From Rosellinia necatrix (Eukaryota > Ascomycota > Sordariomycetes > Xylariales > Xylariaceae): a stretch of 64,000 nucleotides of DNA. Numbering within the stretch: position 1 is the first letter of the stretch; each line of letters starts with the position of its first letter. Location of the stretch: the NCBI GenBank assembly GCA_021209875.1, contig JAGYVD010000008.1:186001-250000 (forward strand), given 5' to 3'. This document shows positions 34,651 to 45,122 of the stretch, one piece after another. The notes below the pieces were generated by a model that was given only the letters and a program-made list of their open reading frames with translations, was not told where the DNA came from and searched no databases. The position numbers and the translations under genes were made by a program.

Positions 34651-37506
34651 CCTGCAGCTGGTTGGTGGTGGAAGGGGGAAGAGACACGCTGGAGCTTAGA
34701 GCATTAATTAGAACCCGAGGTCGGAAACGACTGAATGTTGCTGAACAATGCCAATTGTACTGTGGTGGTGAAAAGAACGTCGGAGACCACGTGGTGGTAG
34801 GCGGACAAAAAGGGAGAGGGGGGGAAAAGGAAAAGACGAAGTGACAACCGAGATAAAACAGGTATGTATCTGGTTATTTAGGTCTGACCGGAAAGGAAAG
34901 AAGCTGAAGAAGAAATTATTGTCAAGGGGAGGGTAGAAGTCTCGAAAACTCCTCAGTGGAGGAAAAAGAACAAAGTTACGTGCTGGTTAGCGAATTGAAG
35001 TGGGAAACATGCCTAAGTACCCGGCAGATCAGAGACCCCTAACCGTCAGGTCATCATAGGTAGTTACCTCAAGTGGGTAGGTACATGAGGTACTTAGAAA
35101 ATAGATGCACAGATCGCGGCAAAAAAAAGGTATTTTAGCTACCTAAGGCAAGTACCCATCTCCTTGAGTACCTAGGTACCTACACACCTTTTCTTGTCAT
35201 CCAAGGCCACACACACTTCTGAGTTAAACACTGTACTACCTAACACGCATAACTACCCGCATTGACAGAAATTACCACTTGTGCTACAATGCAAAGCAGG
35301 TATATAAGTAGACCATGGGATTATCTCGGATTTAGCACAGGGCCTGGTTACCCCTTTACGCTTAGAGAGTTCACACCGACATATACGCCCCTCTCTCCGG
35401 GTGTTATTCTTGCTCTTTAAACTCGCAAGTTATACAAAGCAACCTTGTGATAGTCGGTATTTAATTTGCCAACAGATAGTCAGTCCTATTTTCTACTTAC
35501 CCAAAGACCACAAATAGGTACTTGCCCACTGATTGCAAACTTGTAGTTTAGATGCACACACAAACACGGTATCTGTATAACATTCATTGCCCTGTGACAT
35601 GGAATTAAGATGCACCCAAGGCCAAAGGTAGGATAGCCACAACCCTTTCTATCTTTGTTTAGTCCTGCATACAGGGTAATAAGTGGTGTGGAAAAGGTAA
35701 TTTGGAACGGCATTCTTTCCGGGAACCCCCGAGCATGCTTGTATTCACCTGTTTCCAAGACATCAGGCGCAACCGGACGTCTTCGTCCTATAACTAACTA
35801 ACAACAAGTTTGTGACTAACCTTGCATAGGAGGTCAGGACCAACTACCTAATACACGTCTCATATCGGTGATCTTAAAATGAGCTGGCAATTTGCTGTCG
35901 TCCGCACTAAAAGGGCAAGTACACCAACACGTCGTCGTCGACAGCGTCACATATGCAACACAGTAGATGATACCTGTATGACAGTGACTAGGAGCGCTCA
36001 GTCTCACCTTGGTACCCAGCGTTGTATCAAATATGGCAAGGATGAGGCCAGCCCCGGCTGGTGATTGGCGCCACCAATTCCGGACGTCCCTGGCTCATTC
36101 CTTTAAGCCTCGCCCAAGCATCCTTGGACTTTTCATCCATGATGTTAGATATGTAGTGTGTAGTGTAGAGCTGGTTTTGAACCGGGCATTGATGTTGCAG
36201 TACTATCGATCCTGCCGATATGGAAGCGTCCCTGAATTCGTCAACGGCCATATCCTCTCCCATTTCCCGGGCAATCGGGTCATCAACCACAGGCTATCCG
36301 CTACATACTACCTCAACATATAGGCCAGGCAGTGTAGGGGCGTGCCTGTTACCGTGCATCATCGTCTGATTATTAGGTGTACACTAGGTATTAGGTGTAG
36401 GTATTAGGTGTAGGGAGTACGCGGTCGCAGTCATGATGAGGTCCAATGACCCCCGCACTTTCACATCATGCTGTCATCCTGCCATCCTAACATCCGGCCG
36501 TGATGAATCAACTTCCCATTCTAACTACTATCTATCTAACAACTGTATCCACGGTAAGAGTAGTCCTAAGCACAACTGCACCAGAAATAATAATAGCAAC
36601 GTGATTGGCCGCTGTGACAAGCCGCCGTGTAGAGTAGTGTATGGCTGGGTCAGGACCGGCAGCACAAACTCCGGGGGGCTTGTTTCACCCCATGAAACAT
36701 TCCACACATCCACGCCTATTGGCCATCGGACGACCTGTTTTCCCCATGTGTGGCATTCCGGAGGCCTGGGCATTGGCCAAATCAAATCATGACAAGTGCA
36801 TACCCATACCTAGGTAGCTATCCAATGTAAATATGTACATAATACTTCGGATAGCGAAACTCAGCTACGAAAATATAGGAACATATTGCTAGAGCGCTGA
36901 GAGGACTCTCCTTATCCCGTGATCCGATTCGACCAGAGTACGAGCGATCTAGTAGGCCTACGGAAGCAGTCTACTGTAGCCCAACGGCAGAGGCCTAGAT
37001 ACCCGAATCTGGAATGACTTCGGTGACCGGCTGCTATACCTAGTGTAGAATCATGACACTCAGAGGTTAAATGACTGCTGTAAGCATGACGAGATAACTC
37101 TAGTATTGTACCTGCCTCTCGGTTAGATGGCGCTAAAGTGGGGTTACATACAGTAGTCTGTACCTTATTATAGCGGGGTGGTGGGGTAATAGGTACCTTC
37201 TTATAGTGTAAGTACTACTTAGCGATTTAGATACTTAGGTACCTAGGTGCATATCCAAAATTGCAATAACACAACAGGTGCCCAGCCACTGCAAGCACCA
37301 GCCGCATTGCGGAGCTGAGTAGCATCCTATCAGCATATAGGCTTTCGTCATTGTCATCAAGTGATAACTGCTAAACCTAACCTGAAGGATTTAGTGGTGT
37401 CGACAGATGATTAATTAGGTACACCGCGACTCTCGCAGGAAAGCGACATTCTCTCATATACCGGCCGTAAATTGCATGCCGAACATTACCTAATATCACT
37501 CCCGAA

Positions 37507-38121
37507 ATGACGACCAAAACATCGCGGCTAGGTCTATGGCTGAAGATGTTAGCCGTGTAAGTATTTTTTCTCCCTCCTCCGGCCTTGAGTGGCCATACCA
37601 CTCGGCATGGTGGCTAACGTTTTCTCTCGTGGGATATCGCGACAGCGGTGGCGTCGTATGTGTCGGCGGCCCGGCATTCGTCATGTGGATACAGCCGACG
37701 GACGAGGAGCTCTTCCAGCGATATAACCCCGAACTGCAGAAGAAGAGCCTCGAGCGCCGGTACGAGAGACAGAAGGAGTTCGACGACTTCGTCACCCAGC
37801 TGAAGGAGTATTCGAAATCCGATAAGCCGAGTACGCTATGTCCCACACCGCCCACAACAACCACCCAGTCTCTTTCATCGTTCTGCCCAGTCACAGTATC
37901 CCCCGGCAGCTATATATACATATGGACCGCCGTGTTGGGGCTCCTCCGCTAACAACAGGGGTGGCGATTTAGTATGGACGGTACAAGAGGAAGCGATACG
38001 GAAACAAAAGGAAGAGGCGCTGCGACAAGACTTCCGGGACGCCGAAGAGGCGAAAGTAAGACAAGAGGCCATGCGGAAAGAGGCCGGCCTGATAGACGGC
38101 GCTGGGGGGACAGGGAGGTAA
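37507..38121 (+). CDS. CBP4: Mitochondrial assembly factor CBP4 (complex III)
   Basis: Three predicted exons: 37507-37556, 37646-37830 and 37973-38121, 127 aa, close to the usual family length. Exon 1 is only 50 nt and encodes [15 protein letters not shown]. The junction gives [18 protein letters not shown], one membrane segment. Then comes the family signature [32 protein letters not shown], and a charged helical tail rich in Glu, Arg and Lys. CBP4 is an inner-membrane protein needed for cytochrome b maturation and assembly of the bc1 complex. A longer open frame starting at 37536 runs through intron 1 and is rejected because the spliced start restores the conserved N-terminus. The donor of intron 2 is GTACGC, with a GCTAAC branch-like motif near 37949. 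Confidence 0.92.
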
Positions 38122-38493
38122 ACCCAGCCTGACGGGTAGACATGCCGTTGAGGTCGGCGGTCGGGCTTCACATTAAAAAAGGCCAATGGAAAACGTGTAA
38201 TAAATGTTGTTTTTGTAGACATACATATAACTTGGAAGAGGGTTCAAAGGGCAAAGTTCGGCGTTGAGGAAAAAAAAAATAGGCGCTGGCAACAAAGGGC
38301 CAATGGTTTTCCACACTCCGTTGAGCATAGGCGACATACTTCCTGTACTATACTACTATCACTGGAATCTCCAAAATGCTCAATCAGGCACCATCCGCCC
38401 ACCTGGTCTGTAGCGATCCTACGAGGTTACACAACAGGCGCGGGTAAGGGCAAAATGCACACATGGCAGGCATGGCCAACGGCACCTCTTCAA
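38122..38493. other. Convergent intergenic region CBP4 / SET-domain gene
   Basis: About 370 bp between two stop codons. Holds 3' untranslated sequence only. An A-run at 38271-38279 is visible. Confidence 0.5.
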
Positions 38494-39787
38494 TTACGCT
38501 TTTGATTCCCGGTCCAGGGCGGCTATCCTAGCCTCGAGCAAGCTGCGGATTTGCAGCCACCTCTCTATCAGAATCCCCCTCTCCAGCTCCCCGCTGACCT
38601 CGAGGGTCTTGACCCGGTCGATGACGCCGTCGACCTCACCTACGTACTCGCGCAACAGCGTTAGCAGCAACGCGTCGACAGCAGGCTGACTGGCCTCGCC
38701 ATCGTCACGGCCGTCGACGAAGCGCGCCCACTCCTCCTCTTCCTCCTTGCCCTCCCCGGCACAGCACAGCAGGCGCAGGGCGACCTGGGTGCGGTGACAG
38801 ACGGTGTCGCGGTCGAGGGCGTAGCGGCCGAGGAACCCGGCGTCGTCGAGCGCGCGCCTGCGGGTCGCGTCGAGCCTGGGCAGCACGACGTCGTCGAGCG
38901 CGGCCTCGTCCCAGCAGTTCGCGGCCGGGACGAAGCCGTACTCGACGAGCAGGGCGTCGCCGCCGTGGCGGCCGTAGCAGATGCGCACCTCGTCGCCGGC
39001 GGCGTGCGGCGCCGTCGCGCGGAACGCGAACCCGTCGCCGCCGAACGCCGCGTGGCACCCGCCCTCGTCGCCGTGGTTGAACAGGTCCGCCACCGGCTGC
39101 AGCGCCATGTGGTCGTCCCGCGTCGCGCCCCGGCGCCGCTTCAGCGCCGCGTCGAGGTAGTAGAACGTGCGCGAGTTGACGAGCAGCCACGCGTGCCTGT
39201 ACCCGCCGTCCCCGTCCCCGTCCCCGCTCCCGTTCCCGTTCCCGTTCCCGTCGCCGCGCTTCCGGAGCTCCGGGAACGCGGTGGCCGCGCACTCCCAGTC
39301 GCGCGCGAGCTTCGCCGTCTGCGCCGCCAGCAGCTCCCGCGCCCGCGGCGGCAGCAGCGCCTGCCACTCCGCCGCCCACGTCAGCGGCGTGCTCGCGAAA
39401 TCCGCCGCCCGCGGGGTCACGGCGTCCCAGGGCGCGTGCTCGCGGCTCGTGTCGAGCGCCAGCTCCGCCGCCAGGATCCCGTGCACCGAGATGTCCGTGC
39501 CGGCGAGCTTGCGCAGGCGCGCCCTGGGCACCGTCGACAGCGTCCGCAGGCAGTTCGTCGGCACATCGAGGACGATCTCGTCCGCCTTTCTCCGTTAGAA
39601 ACCTATAGGTCGACCGAACGGCGTCCCCCGGGTAAAGGAGCGGAGAAATTGCAGGCGGGTGACTTACTTGGATGTCTCGAGTCGCAACTACGCCTATGCC
39701 ACGCCCCGGTATGCGCTCCGGCTTGATACCGTTGAGCCTCACGCCGCGGCTTGTCGCCCAATCTACGAGTTCTTGGAGAGGATCCAT
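38494..39787 (-). CDS. SET-domain protein lysine methyltransferase (SETD3/Rkm/LSMT-like)
   Basis: Two predicted exons, 39787-39668 and 39585-38494, 403 aa. Residues about 25-45 hold the opening SET motif RIPGRGIGVVATRDIQADE. The core has VADLFNH (about 206-212), GDEVRICYG (about 237-245) and LLVEYGF (about 252-258), the cofactor and lysine-channel motifs of the split SET class. The C-terminal ~130 residues are helical and match the position of the Rubisco-LSMT substrate-binding domain. Such enzymes methylate ribosomal proteins, elongation factors or actin in the cytoplasm. The substrate here is unknown. The insert between the SET halves carries a Gly/Asn/Asp hexanucleotide-encoded repeat (about 39205-39252). 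The coding sequence is very GC-rich, giving long shadow frames on both strands. It shares a divergent promoter region with ETR1. Confidence 0.85.
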
Positions 39788-40649
39788 TTACCTACGTGGT
39801 GTGTTTTAACTATATTCTCTTGGGGAACGCGTTGGAGGTGGGGTTCATATTGTAGGATAGCTGTCCTGTCTCATCTGCGTTGAGACAACGGTTATAAATC
39901 GGGGTGACCGACTGCTGGAGGATCTCATTGGGTACCGACATGACTTGGGTTGGTTTGGTTGATGCTCTCAGTTCCAGATTCGTTGCATTGCATCGGTACT
40001 CGGAGAAAATAAGCCTCCCCACACACGGAACCGGCTCCCGTATAACCCGGTGCGTACTCGGCGTCGGGTGGCGACAATGGTCTCACTGATGCGGGTTTTG
40101 CAGTAAAAACATGGGGGTTGATAGTGAGAAGAGGAGGGCTTGCGCGAAGAGTGGGAAATAATTAGCCATGTATGTGTGTGTGTATTTTTCATAAGTCGGC
40201 CACTAAGTCGGCCACTATGGAGGCTAACGCAGAACACTAAGTCGGTCGTGACCTATTCCTATTACATACATGCCATTCCATCTATTCCCATGGGCATTTA
40301 GGCGTGGGTTTGAACTTAGCGGGATTTGTTTCCTGTCCACAGACATTGATTGGCTGGATAAGGCGAGGTCTGGCAAGGTGGGGGAAGGTGGGCTTCAACC
40401 GATGTCGTCACCCGAATTATTATCTCTTGTATGCATGCACCAACCACTATGTATTTAGACTATGTATTTAGACAGGTGGATGGATAGCTTGCCAGCTTCA
40501 AATACCCGCCTGCCAATGCTAATTGCACGAAAGCTTGTAACATACGAAAACGGAGACCACCTGAGAACAAGATTCGCCAACGCACAATAATCAATTCGGA
40601 ACTTGGGTTCTCCCAACAACCTTTTCTCGGGCCGCCGAAGGTAACCGGC
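39788..40649. other. Divergent promoter region SET-domain gene / ETR1
   Basis: About 860 bp between two start codons on opposite strands. No supported gene. A tandem word AAGTCGGCCACT occurs twice near 40193-40217, followed by a third AAGTCGG. Confidence 0.5.
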
Positions 40650-41998
40650 ATGGCGACCATCAGAGCCGCAGACCCGATCCTTCGAACATCGCTGCGGCCC
40701 TCCTCTGCTGCACGAGGCCGCGGGCGGGTTAGAGGAGCTATATCGAGAGCGACCGGTGTGGCCTCGACGCGTTGGAAATCCGGGCCGTATGGATACACGC
40801 AGGCGAAGGCGCTGGTGTTCAGCGAGTATGGTGAGCCGAAGGACGTGTTAAAGTGAGTTCGTTCGTTCGTTCGTTCGTCCGTCAGCTATCCATCCCCGTT
40901 TCCCTCTCTTCGCATCGCTAACAATTCGACTTACCTCGGATTCACAATAGGCTCCACACGCACTCGATATCCCCCAGCCTCCCCTCCTCGGCGATCCTCC
41001 TCCGGACGCTCGCGGCCTCCATCAACCCGGCGGACGTGAACACGATCCAGGGCACGTACGGCGCGAAGCCGACGTTCGGCACGCTCGAGCTCGGCACCCC
41101 GTCGCCGTCCGCGCTGCCGGGCAACGAGGGCGTGTTCGAGGTCCTGTCGTCGCCGGCGCCGTCGACGGGCCTCGCGCGCGGCGACTGGGTGATCCCGGCG
41201 CGGACGGGGTTCGGTACGTGGCGCACGCACGCCGTGGCGGCGTCGGCGGACGCGCTGATCCGGCTCGACCGCCGCGGCGGGCTCGACCCGCGGCAGGCCG
41301 CGACCGTCAGCGTCAACCCGTGCTCGGCGTACCGGATGCTGCGCGACCACGCGCGCCCGCCGCTGCGCGAGGGCGACTGGGTCGTGCAGAACGGCGCCAA
41401 CAGCGGCGTCGGCCGCGCCGTCGTCCAGCTCGCCGCCCTCTGGGGCTACCGCACCATCAACGTCGTCCGCGCCCGCCCGGGCGGCCCCGCCGCCACCGAC
41501 GCCCTGAAGGCCGAGCTCGCCGCCCTCGGCGCCGACCACGTCGTCACCGAGGACGAGTTCCTGTCGCGCGACTTCCGCGCGCGCGCCGCCGAGTGGACGC
41601 GCGGCACGGGCGGCGCCGGCGTCCGCCTCGGCCTCAACTGCGTCGGCGGCAGGTCGGCGCAGGCCGTCGCCGCGTCCCTCGGCGCCGGCGGCACCATGGT
41701 CACGTACGGCGGCATGGCGCGCCAGCCCGTCGCCCTGCCCGCCGGCCTGCTCATCTTTCGGGACGTCCGCTTCGTCGGCTTCTGGCTCAGCCGCTGGGCC
41801 GACGGCGACCGCGACGCCAAGGCCCGCACCGTCGCCGAGATCCTCGACCTCGTCCGCGGCGGCAAGTTCAGGGACGCCCCCGTCGTCGACGTCCCCTGGG
41901 CCTGGGACACCGAGGAGGCCACCCTCCGCGACGCCGTCCAGGGGACCCTGGAGGGGTTCAGGCCCGGAAAGGGCGTCTTTGTGTTCGGGGACACGTGA
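40650..41998 (+). CDS. ETR1: Mitochondrial trans-2-enoyl-CoA (ACP) reductase
   Basis: Two predicted exons, 40650-40852 and 40951-41998, 416 aa. The first ~45 residues are Arg/Ser/Ala-rich without acidic residues, a mitochondrial targeting peptide. The mature part starts around KALVFSEYGEPKDVL. It belongs to the MDR (zinc-independent quinone/enoyl reductase) superfamily: INPADVNTIQGTYG, then NPCSAYRML, and the NADPH-binding glycine motif NSGVGRAVVQLAALWG. The end RPGKGVFVF is typical. The enzyme performs the last step of mitochondrial type II fatty acid synthesis, needed for lipoate and respiratory competence. The intron opens with a GTTC tetranucleotide run. Codon use is strongly GC3-biased, like the SET-domain neighbour. 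Confidence 0.92.
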
Positions 41999-42699
41999 GT
42001 GATGTGTGGACGGGCAGACAGACAGACAGACAGACAGACAGACACATGGGGGGGGTTCTCTGCTACTCTTGTATGATCGTGTGTGCGTGTGTGCGTGTGT
42101 ATATTGATATAGGGGGGGCCCATATTATTTGCTTGTGTTAAGGGCCAGTTTGGACATCTTTAGCATGGAGAACGCGATCTGCACTTTATCTTTGCGTAAC
42201 TTCTGGGAATGAATGATACGATATGGAGGCAAATATCGAGTTGCGGGTTCGTCATTAATGGAAAAAATTATTTACGACCTCCCGTACACCAATGGGTCTC
42301 CTCTAACCGCACTCTGGTTTGTTCCACGCAAGGGTGCGCGAAAAAAAAAAAAAGAGCAAAAAAGGGAGAACAAAAGACCAAGACCTCCAACACCTGGGCT
42401 CCACCATTCATGCAATCCTTCTCCTATGCGCTTCATTTCTGCCTCGCTTCTTCCGTCGGCGAGTCATGCCATGTCATGTTCATGTGAGAAAAACGGGCCG
42501 ATGATACTTTTGCCTGCCAATTTCCATGTCTCTGTGCTGATGCCGTTGCGTGTATATCTGTATCCCCTACGCCAGAGTACCCGTAGAACGGAAGGGAGGA
42601 GTGAAAGGAATAGGGCGGACACGAATACCATCCTTAATGGACAACGTGACTAAGCGCCATGATGGGCTTATAAAACCCAGATTGGTAGCTATCCCTGTC
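41999..42699. other. Convergent intergenic region ETR1 / UBC13
   Basis: 3' flanks of both genes. Starts with a GACA array (42015-42044) and a GTGTGC-type run near 42080-42100, and has an A-run at 42341-42353. Open frames here are featureless. Confidence 0.5.
42015..42044. repeat. GACA tetranucleotide microsatellite
   Basis: Seven perfect CAGA/GACA units just after the ETR1 stop codon. Confidence 0.95.
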
Positions 42700-43399
42700 T
42701 TATTTCTGGGTAGCCACGGCGTAGGTGTTGGTCCACTCCTTGGCTGTGGCGATGGCTTTATTTTCGTCTTCCTTCCAGCTCTTTGCGACATCGGCGGCCA
42801 GGGGGTCGTCGGGGTTAGGAGCACCCAGGAGTGCCTGGATGGATAGCAGAATCGTGCGGATCTGGAGGGCGGGTGACCAGTTATCTAATGTGAAGGCGAT
42901 CAGTATAATGCTGAAATGATAGCTTCATATTGTTAGCTTGGTGGCAGGGCTTACTCTTCAGCACGTCCAAGCAAATCCGACCGAGTTTGTCAACGTTGGG
43001 GTGGTAGATCTTGGTTAGGAAACGGATTTTGGGCGGGACCATGGGGTAGTCGTCTGTGAGAAATAGCTCGAGCTTGAAGATGCCTCCTATCATTTCGCCC
43101 GACGGCCTGTTAGCGAGGATGATACATTGTTTGATACCCAGCAAATGAGCATGGCTTCTTCTGCGTTGATGTTAGCATGGGAGGCCAGCGTACCCTCGTA
43201 TGGAGACCCGGAGGGGCCATGGATTTCGACATCAAAGTAGCGGAGGTTGTCTTCATGGGGTACTGCGCTGATGCCAGGGACACTGTCGATGGAAGATTAG
43301 AGCGACGAAGGCAAGGAGGCGGGGAGATGGACCAGATAGCTCGTACGGTTCAGTCATGAGACGCTCCGTCTCCTTCACGATGCGCTTTGGCAACGCCAT
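42700..43399 (-). CDS. UBC13: Ubiquitin-conjugating enzyme E2 Ubc13
   Basis: Four predicted exons: 43399-43347, 43282-43194, 43086-42955 and 42884-42700, 152 aa, the family length. Start chosen at the conserved [14 protein letters not shown]. An in-frame ATG upstream would add 30 unconserved residues. Motifs: HPN box in YHPNVDKLG, active-site Cys86 in GRICLDVL, then [18 protein letters not shown] and [12 protein letters not shown]. Ubc13 with its Uev partner (Mms2) builds Lys63-linked ubiquitin chains in the Rad6/Rad18 post-replication repair pathway. Four short exons make this gene invisible as a single frame. Donors include GTACGA, GTACGC and GTAAGC. Confidence 0.95.
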
Positions 43400-45122
43400 C
43401 TTCACGATCGCTTGACAGATGGGATGGATGTTGTTTTGTCCTAGCTGCGTCTCGATATCGCTTGGTCGAAAATGCGAACCTGCCGGCAAAGGTTAGTACA
43501 CTATGGTCGGCGACCGTCGGACCATGTTAGTCAAGGTCCTGGGGGGATGTCTCGGCGTGGTAAACCTTGAACTGGGGGAGAGGAGGCGAGGCTGCCAACA
43601 AGTTGGGAAACCTTACGTGCCTGCCTGCCTGCCTGCCCACCTGTCTACCTACTTACTTACCTACCTGCTTGTATGGCTGGCTGCCTGTATGTATGGCTGC
43701 TTGTATGGCTGCTTGTATGGTTGCTTGGATGGTGCCGCGGGCAACGCCAAGAACACCTGGGCAAAGGAGGGGTACTCTTTTTGGGGTGCTGAGTGCTGGA
43801 GAGATAAGAACGTCCAGTGATGGGTGACTAGTTAAAAGGAATCTGAGTTCTGGTGCAAGCTTCTTGGAATGGGAGAAGTTGGCGGGGTTGCACGGACGGG
43901 GATATATGAGATATCTTGATCGCAGCACGATTTATATGTGGTCTCTCTGTTTCAAGGCGTGAAAAGGAAAACACGACAGACCTTAGGTAGGGGCCCAATG
44001 TACCTTAGGTAGGTAGGTAGATAGCTGAGTTTCGGTACATCCATGGATGCTTCCTTGTGTACCTACCCCCATGTTTAAAGTGAATAGCGACAACGGGTCG
44101 TGACTGGGTACACCATTGCCCCTCCTTTGATCAGAGGTGTGCGCAGAGGTGCGACTAGGTATCTAGGTACCTCCCCGAGGGGTCCCCATTTTAGGACAAG
44201 CTAGAACTACCTACCTAGGTACATTGCTGTTTGCTAACAAAGAAACCACAAACAACCAGATACAGTTTTCCGTCCGTCCGTCTTATTCTACGAATCACAA
44301 AATAACCCATGCAGTTCGGTTTGGTTGGATTCTTGGCATCCTATAGGTGTAGTTATTCAAGGTATATTCTTTAGCATTTCTTTGCCTTCTCAATACAGGG
44401 GTATATCAATTGGCTCTGAATTAACTGCCACTATTACAAGCATCCCGTTAATATTCTGTATTGTATGATGACTAGAAAGTCTGGCTGAATAATACCTATG
44501 CACCACATCACCATCAGAGTGTCCTAAAACAAAATCCTCCCCATCAGTACCAAGATAGTTCACTGATGCCCATGGTGGGGTGACCCATCAACCATGTGTC
44601 TTGGGTCCTTTCTTGTCTGTGGTCCCTTACATGACCTAGACAGGCCCCTCTACCAAAGTGCTTACCTACCTAGGTAGGTACCTAAGTACCTAGTGTAGGC
44701 GATGCAGGCGACCATGCGTTGGAAGAACTGAGCCACATAATTATAGAGCTATCGCGATTGTGGAGACAAGCTAGAACCTTGTCCTATCCCGTTACGCTAC
44801 TCCCCCTTTCAGCTCCTAGCAAAGCTTCATCACATCAATATTTGACGCAGGTAAAAACGTCGAGGTCCATATGCCCAACAAGAGAATGTCATGACCCGCG
44901 ACCGCCTCGCCCTCCCAAGGATACCTGAGATAGGCGATGAATGCCTTCGCGGCATCCACCTTCCACCTTCCACCTTCCACCCTCCACAAACCCAGCAGCG
45001 CGGTGGCATGAGGCGCGATGCGTCGTACTCGTGGCCCATTCATGCTTGCGAGTGTAAATGAAGAAGAAGGCTCTTGATCTTGATCGCCTTCTTTCTTTCT
45101 TGGGAAATATCCCATCTAGACC
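43400..45122. other. Divergent intergenic region UBC13 / SEA3
   Basis: About 1.7 kb without a supported gene. It includes imperfect TGCC/TACC/TATGGCTGC tandem repeats (43612-43735), several TACCTAGGTA-type palindromes (43981-44696), and an imperfect TTCCACCTTCCACCC repeat near 44958-44985. Confidence 0.5.
43612..43735. repeat. Imperfect tetranucleotide-derived tandem repeats
   Basis: TGCC units, then TACC/TTAC units, then TATGGCTGCTTG units. Upstream of UBC13. Frames through it encode only Cys/Leu/Tyr-rich artefacts. Confidence 0.85.

Larger units (their letters stand above)
33348..37506. other. Long (4.2 kb) intergenic region
   Basis: Between the divergently placed chitin synthase activator and CBP4 genes. 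No supported coding sequence. Open frames on both strands are under 180 codons and featureless. It contains a short GACAGGC tandem array, a G-rich GTGTAGCGG-like array, and several TACCTAGGTA-type palindromes. Promoter and long 5' leader functions for the Chs4-like gene are plausible but not demonstrated. Confidence 0.5.

Noticed and set aside
36960..37030. A-box-like TAGCCCAACGGCAGAGG suggesting a tRNA
   Set aside because: No matching B-box (GGTTCGAATCC-like) or cloverleaf could be drawn downstream.
37536..37952. Unspliced 138-codon CBP4 frame
   Set aside because: Reads through two introns. The spliced form restores both conserved ends.
38705..39787. 360-codon minus frame and 310-codon plus frame over the SET gene
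   Set aside because: Arg/Ala/Pro-rich GC-skewed shadows. The spliced SET frame carries all conserved motifs.
41218..42141. 307-codon plus frame over ETR1
   Set aside because: Arg/Pro repeats typical of a shifted frame in GC-rich coding DNA.
43502..43827. Cys/Leu/Tyr-rich frames upstream of UBC13
   Set aside because: Encoded by tetranucleotide repeats.
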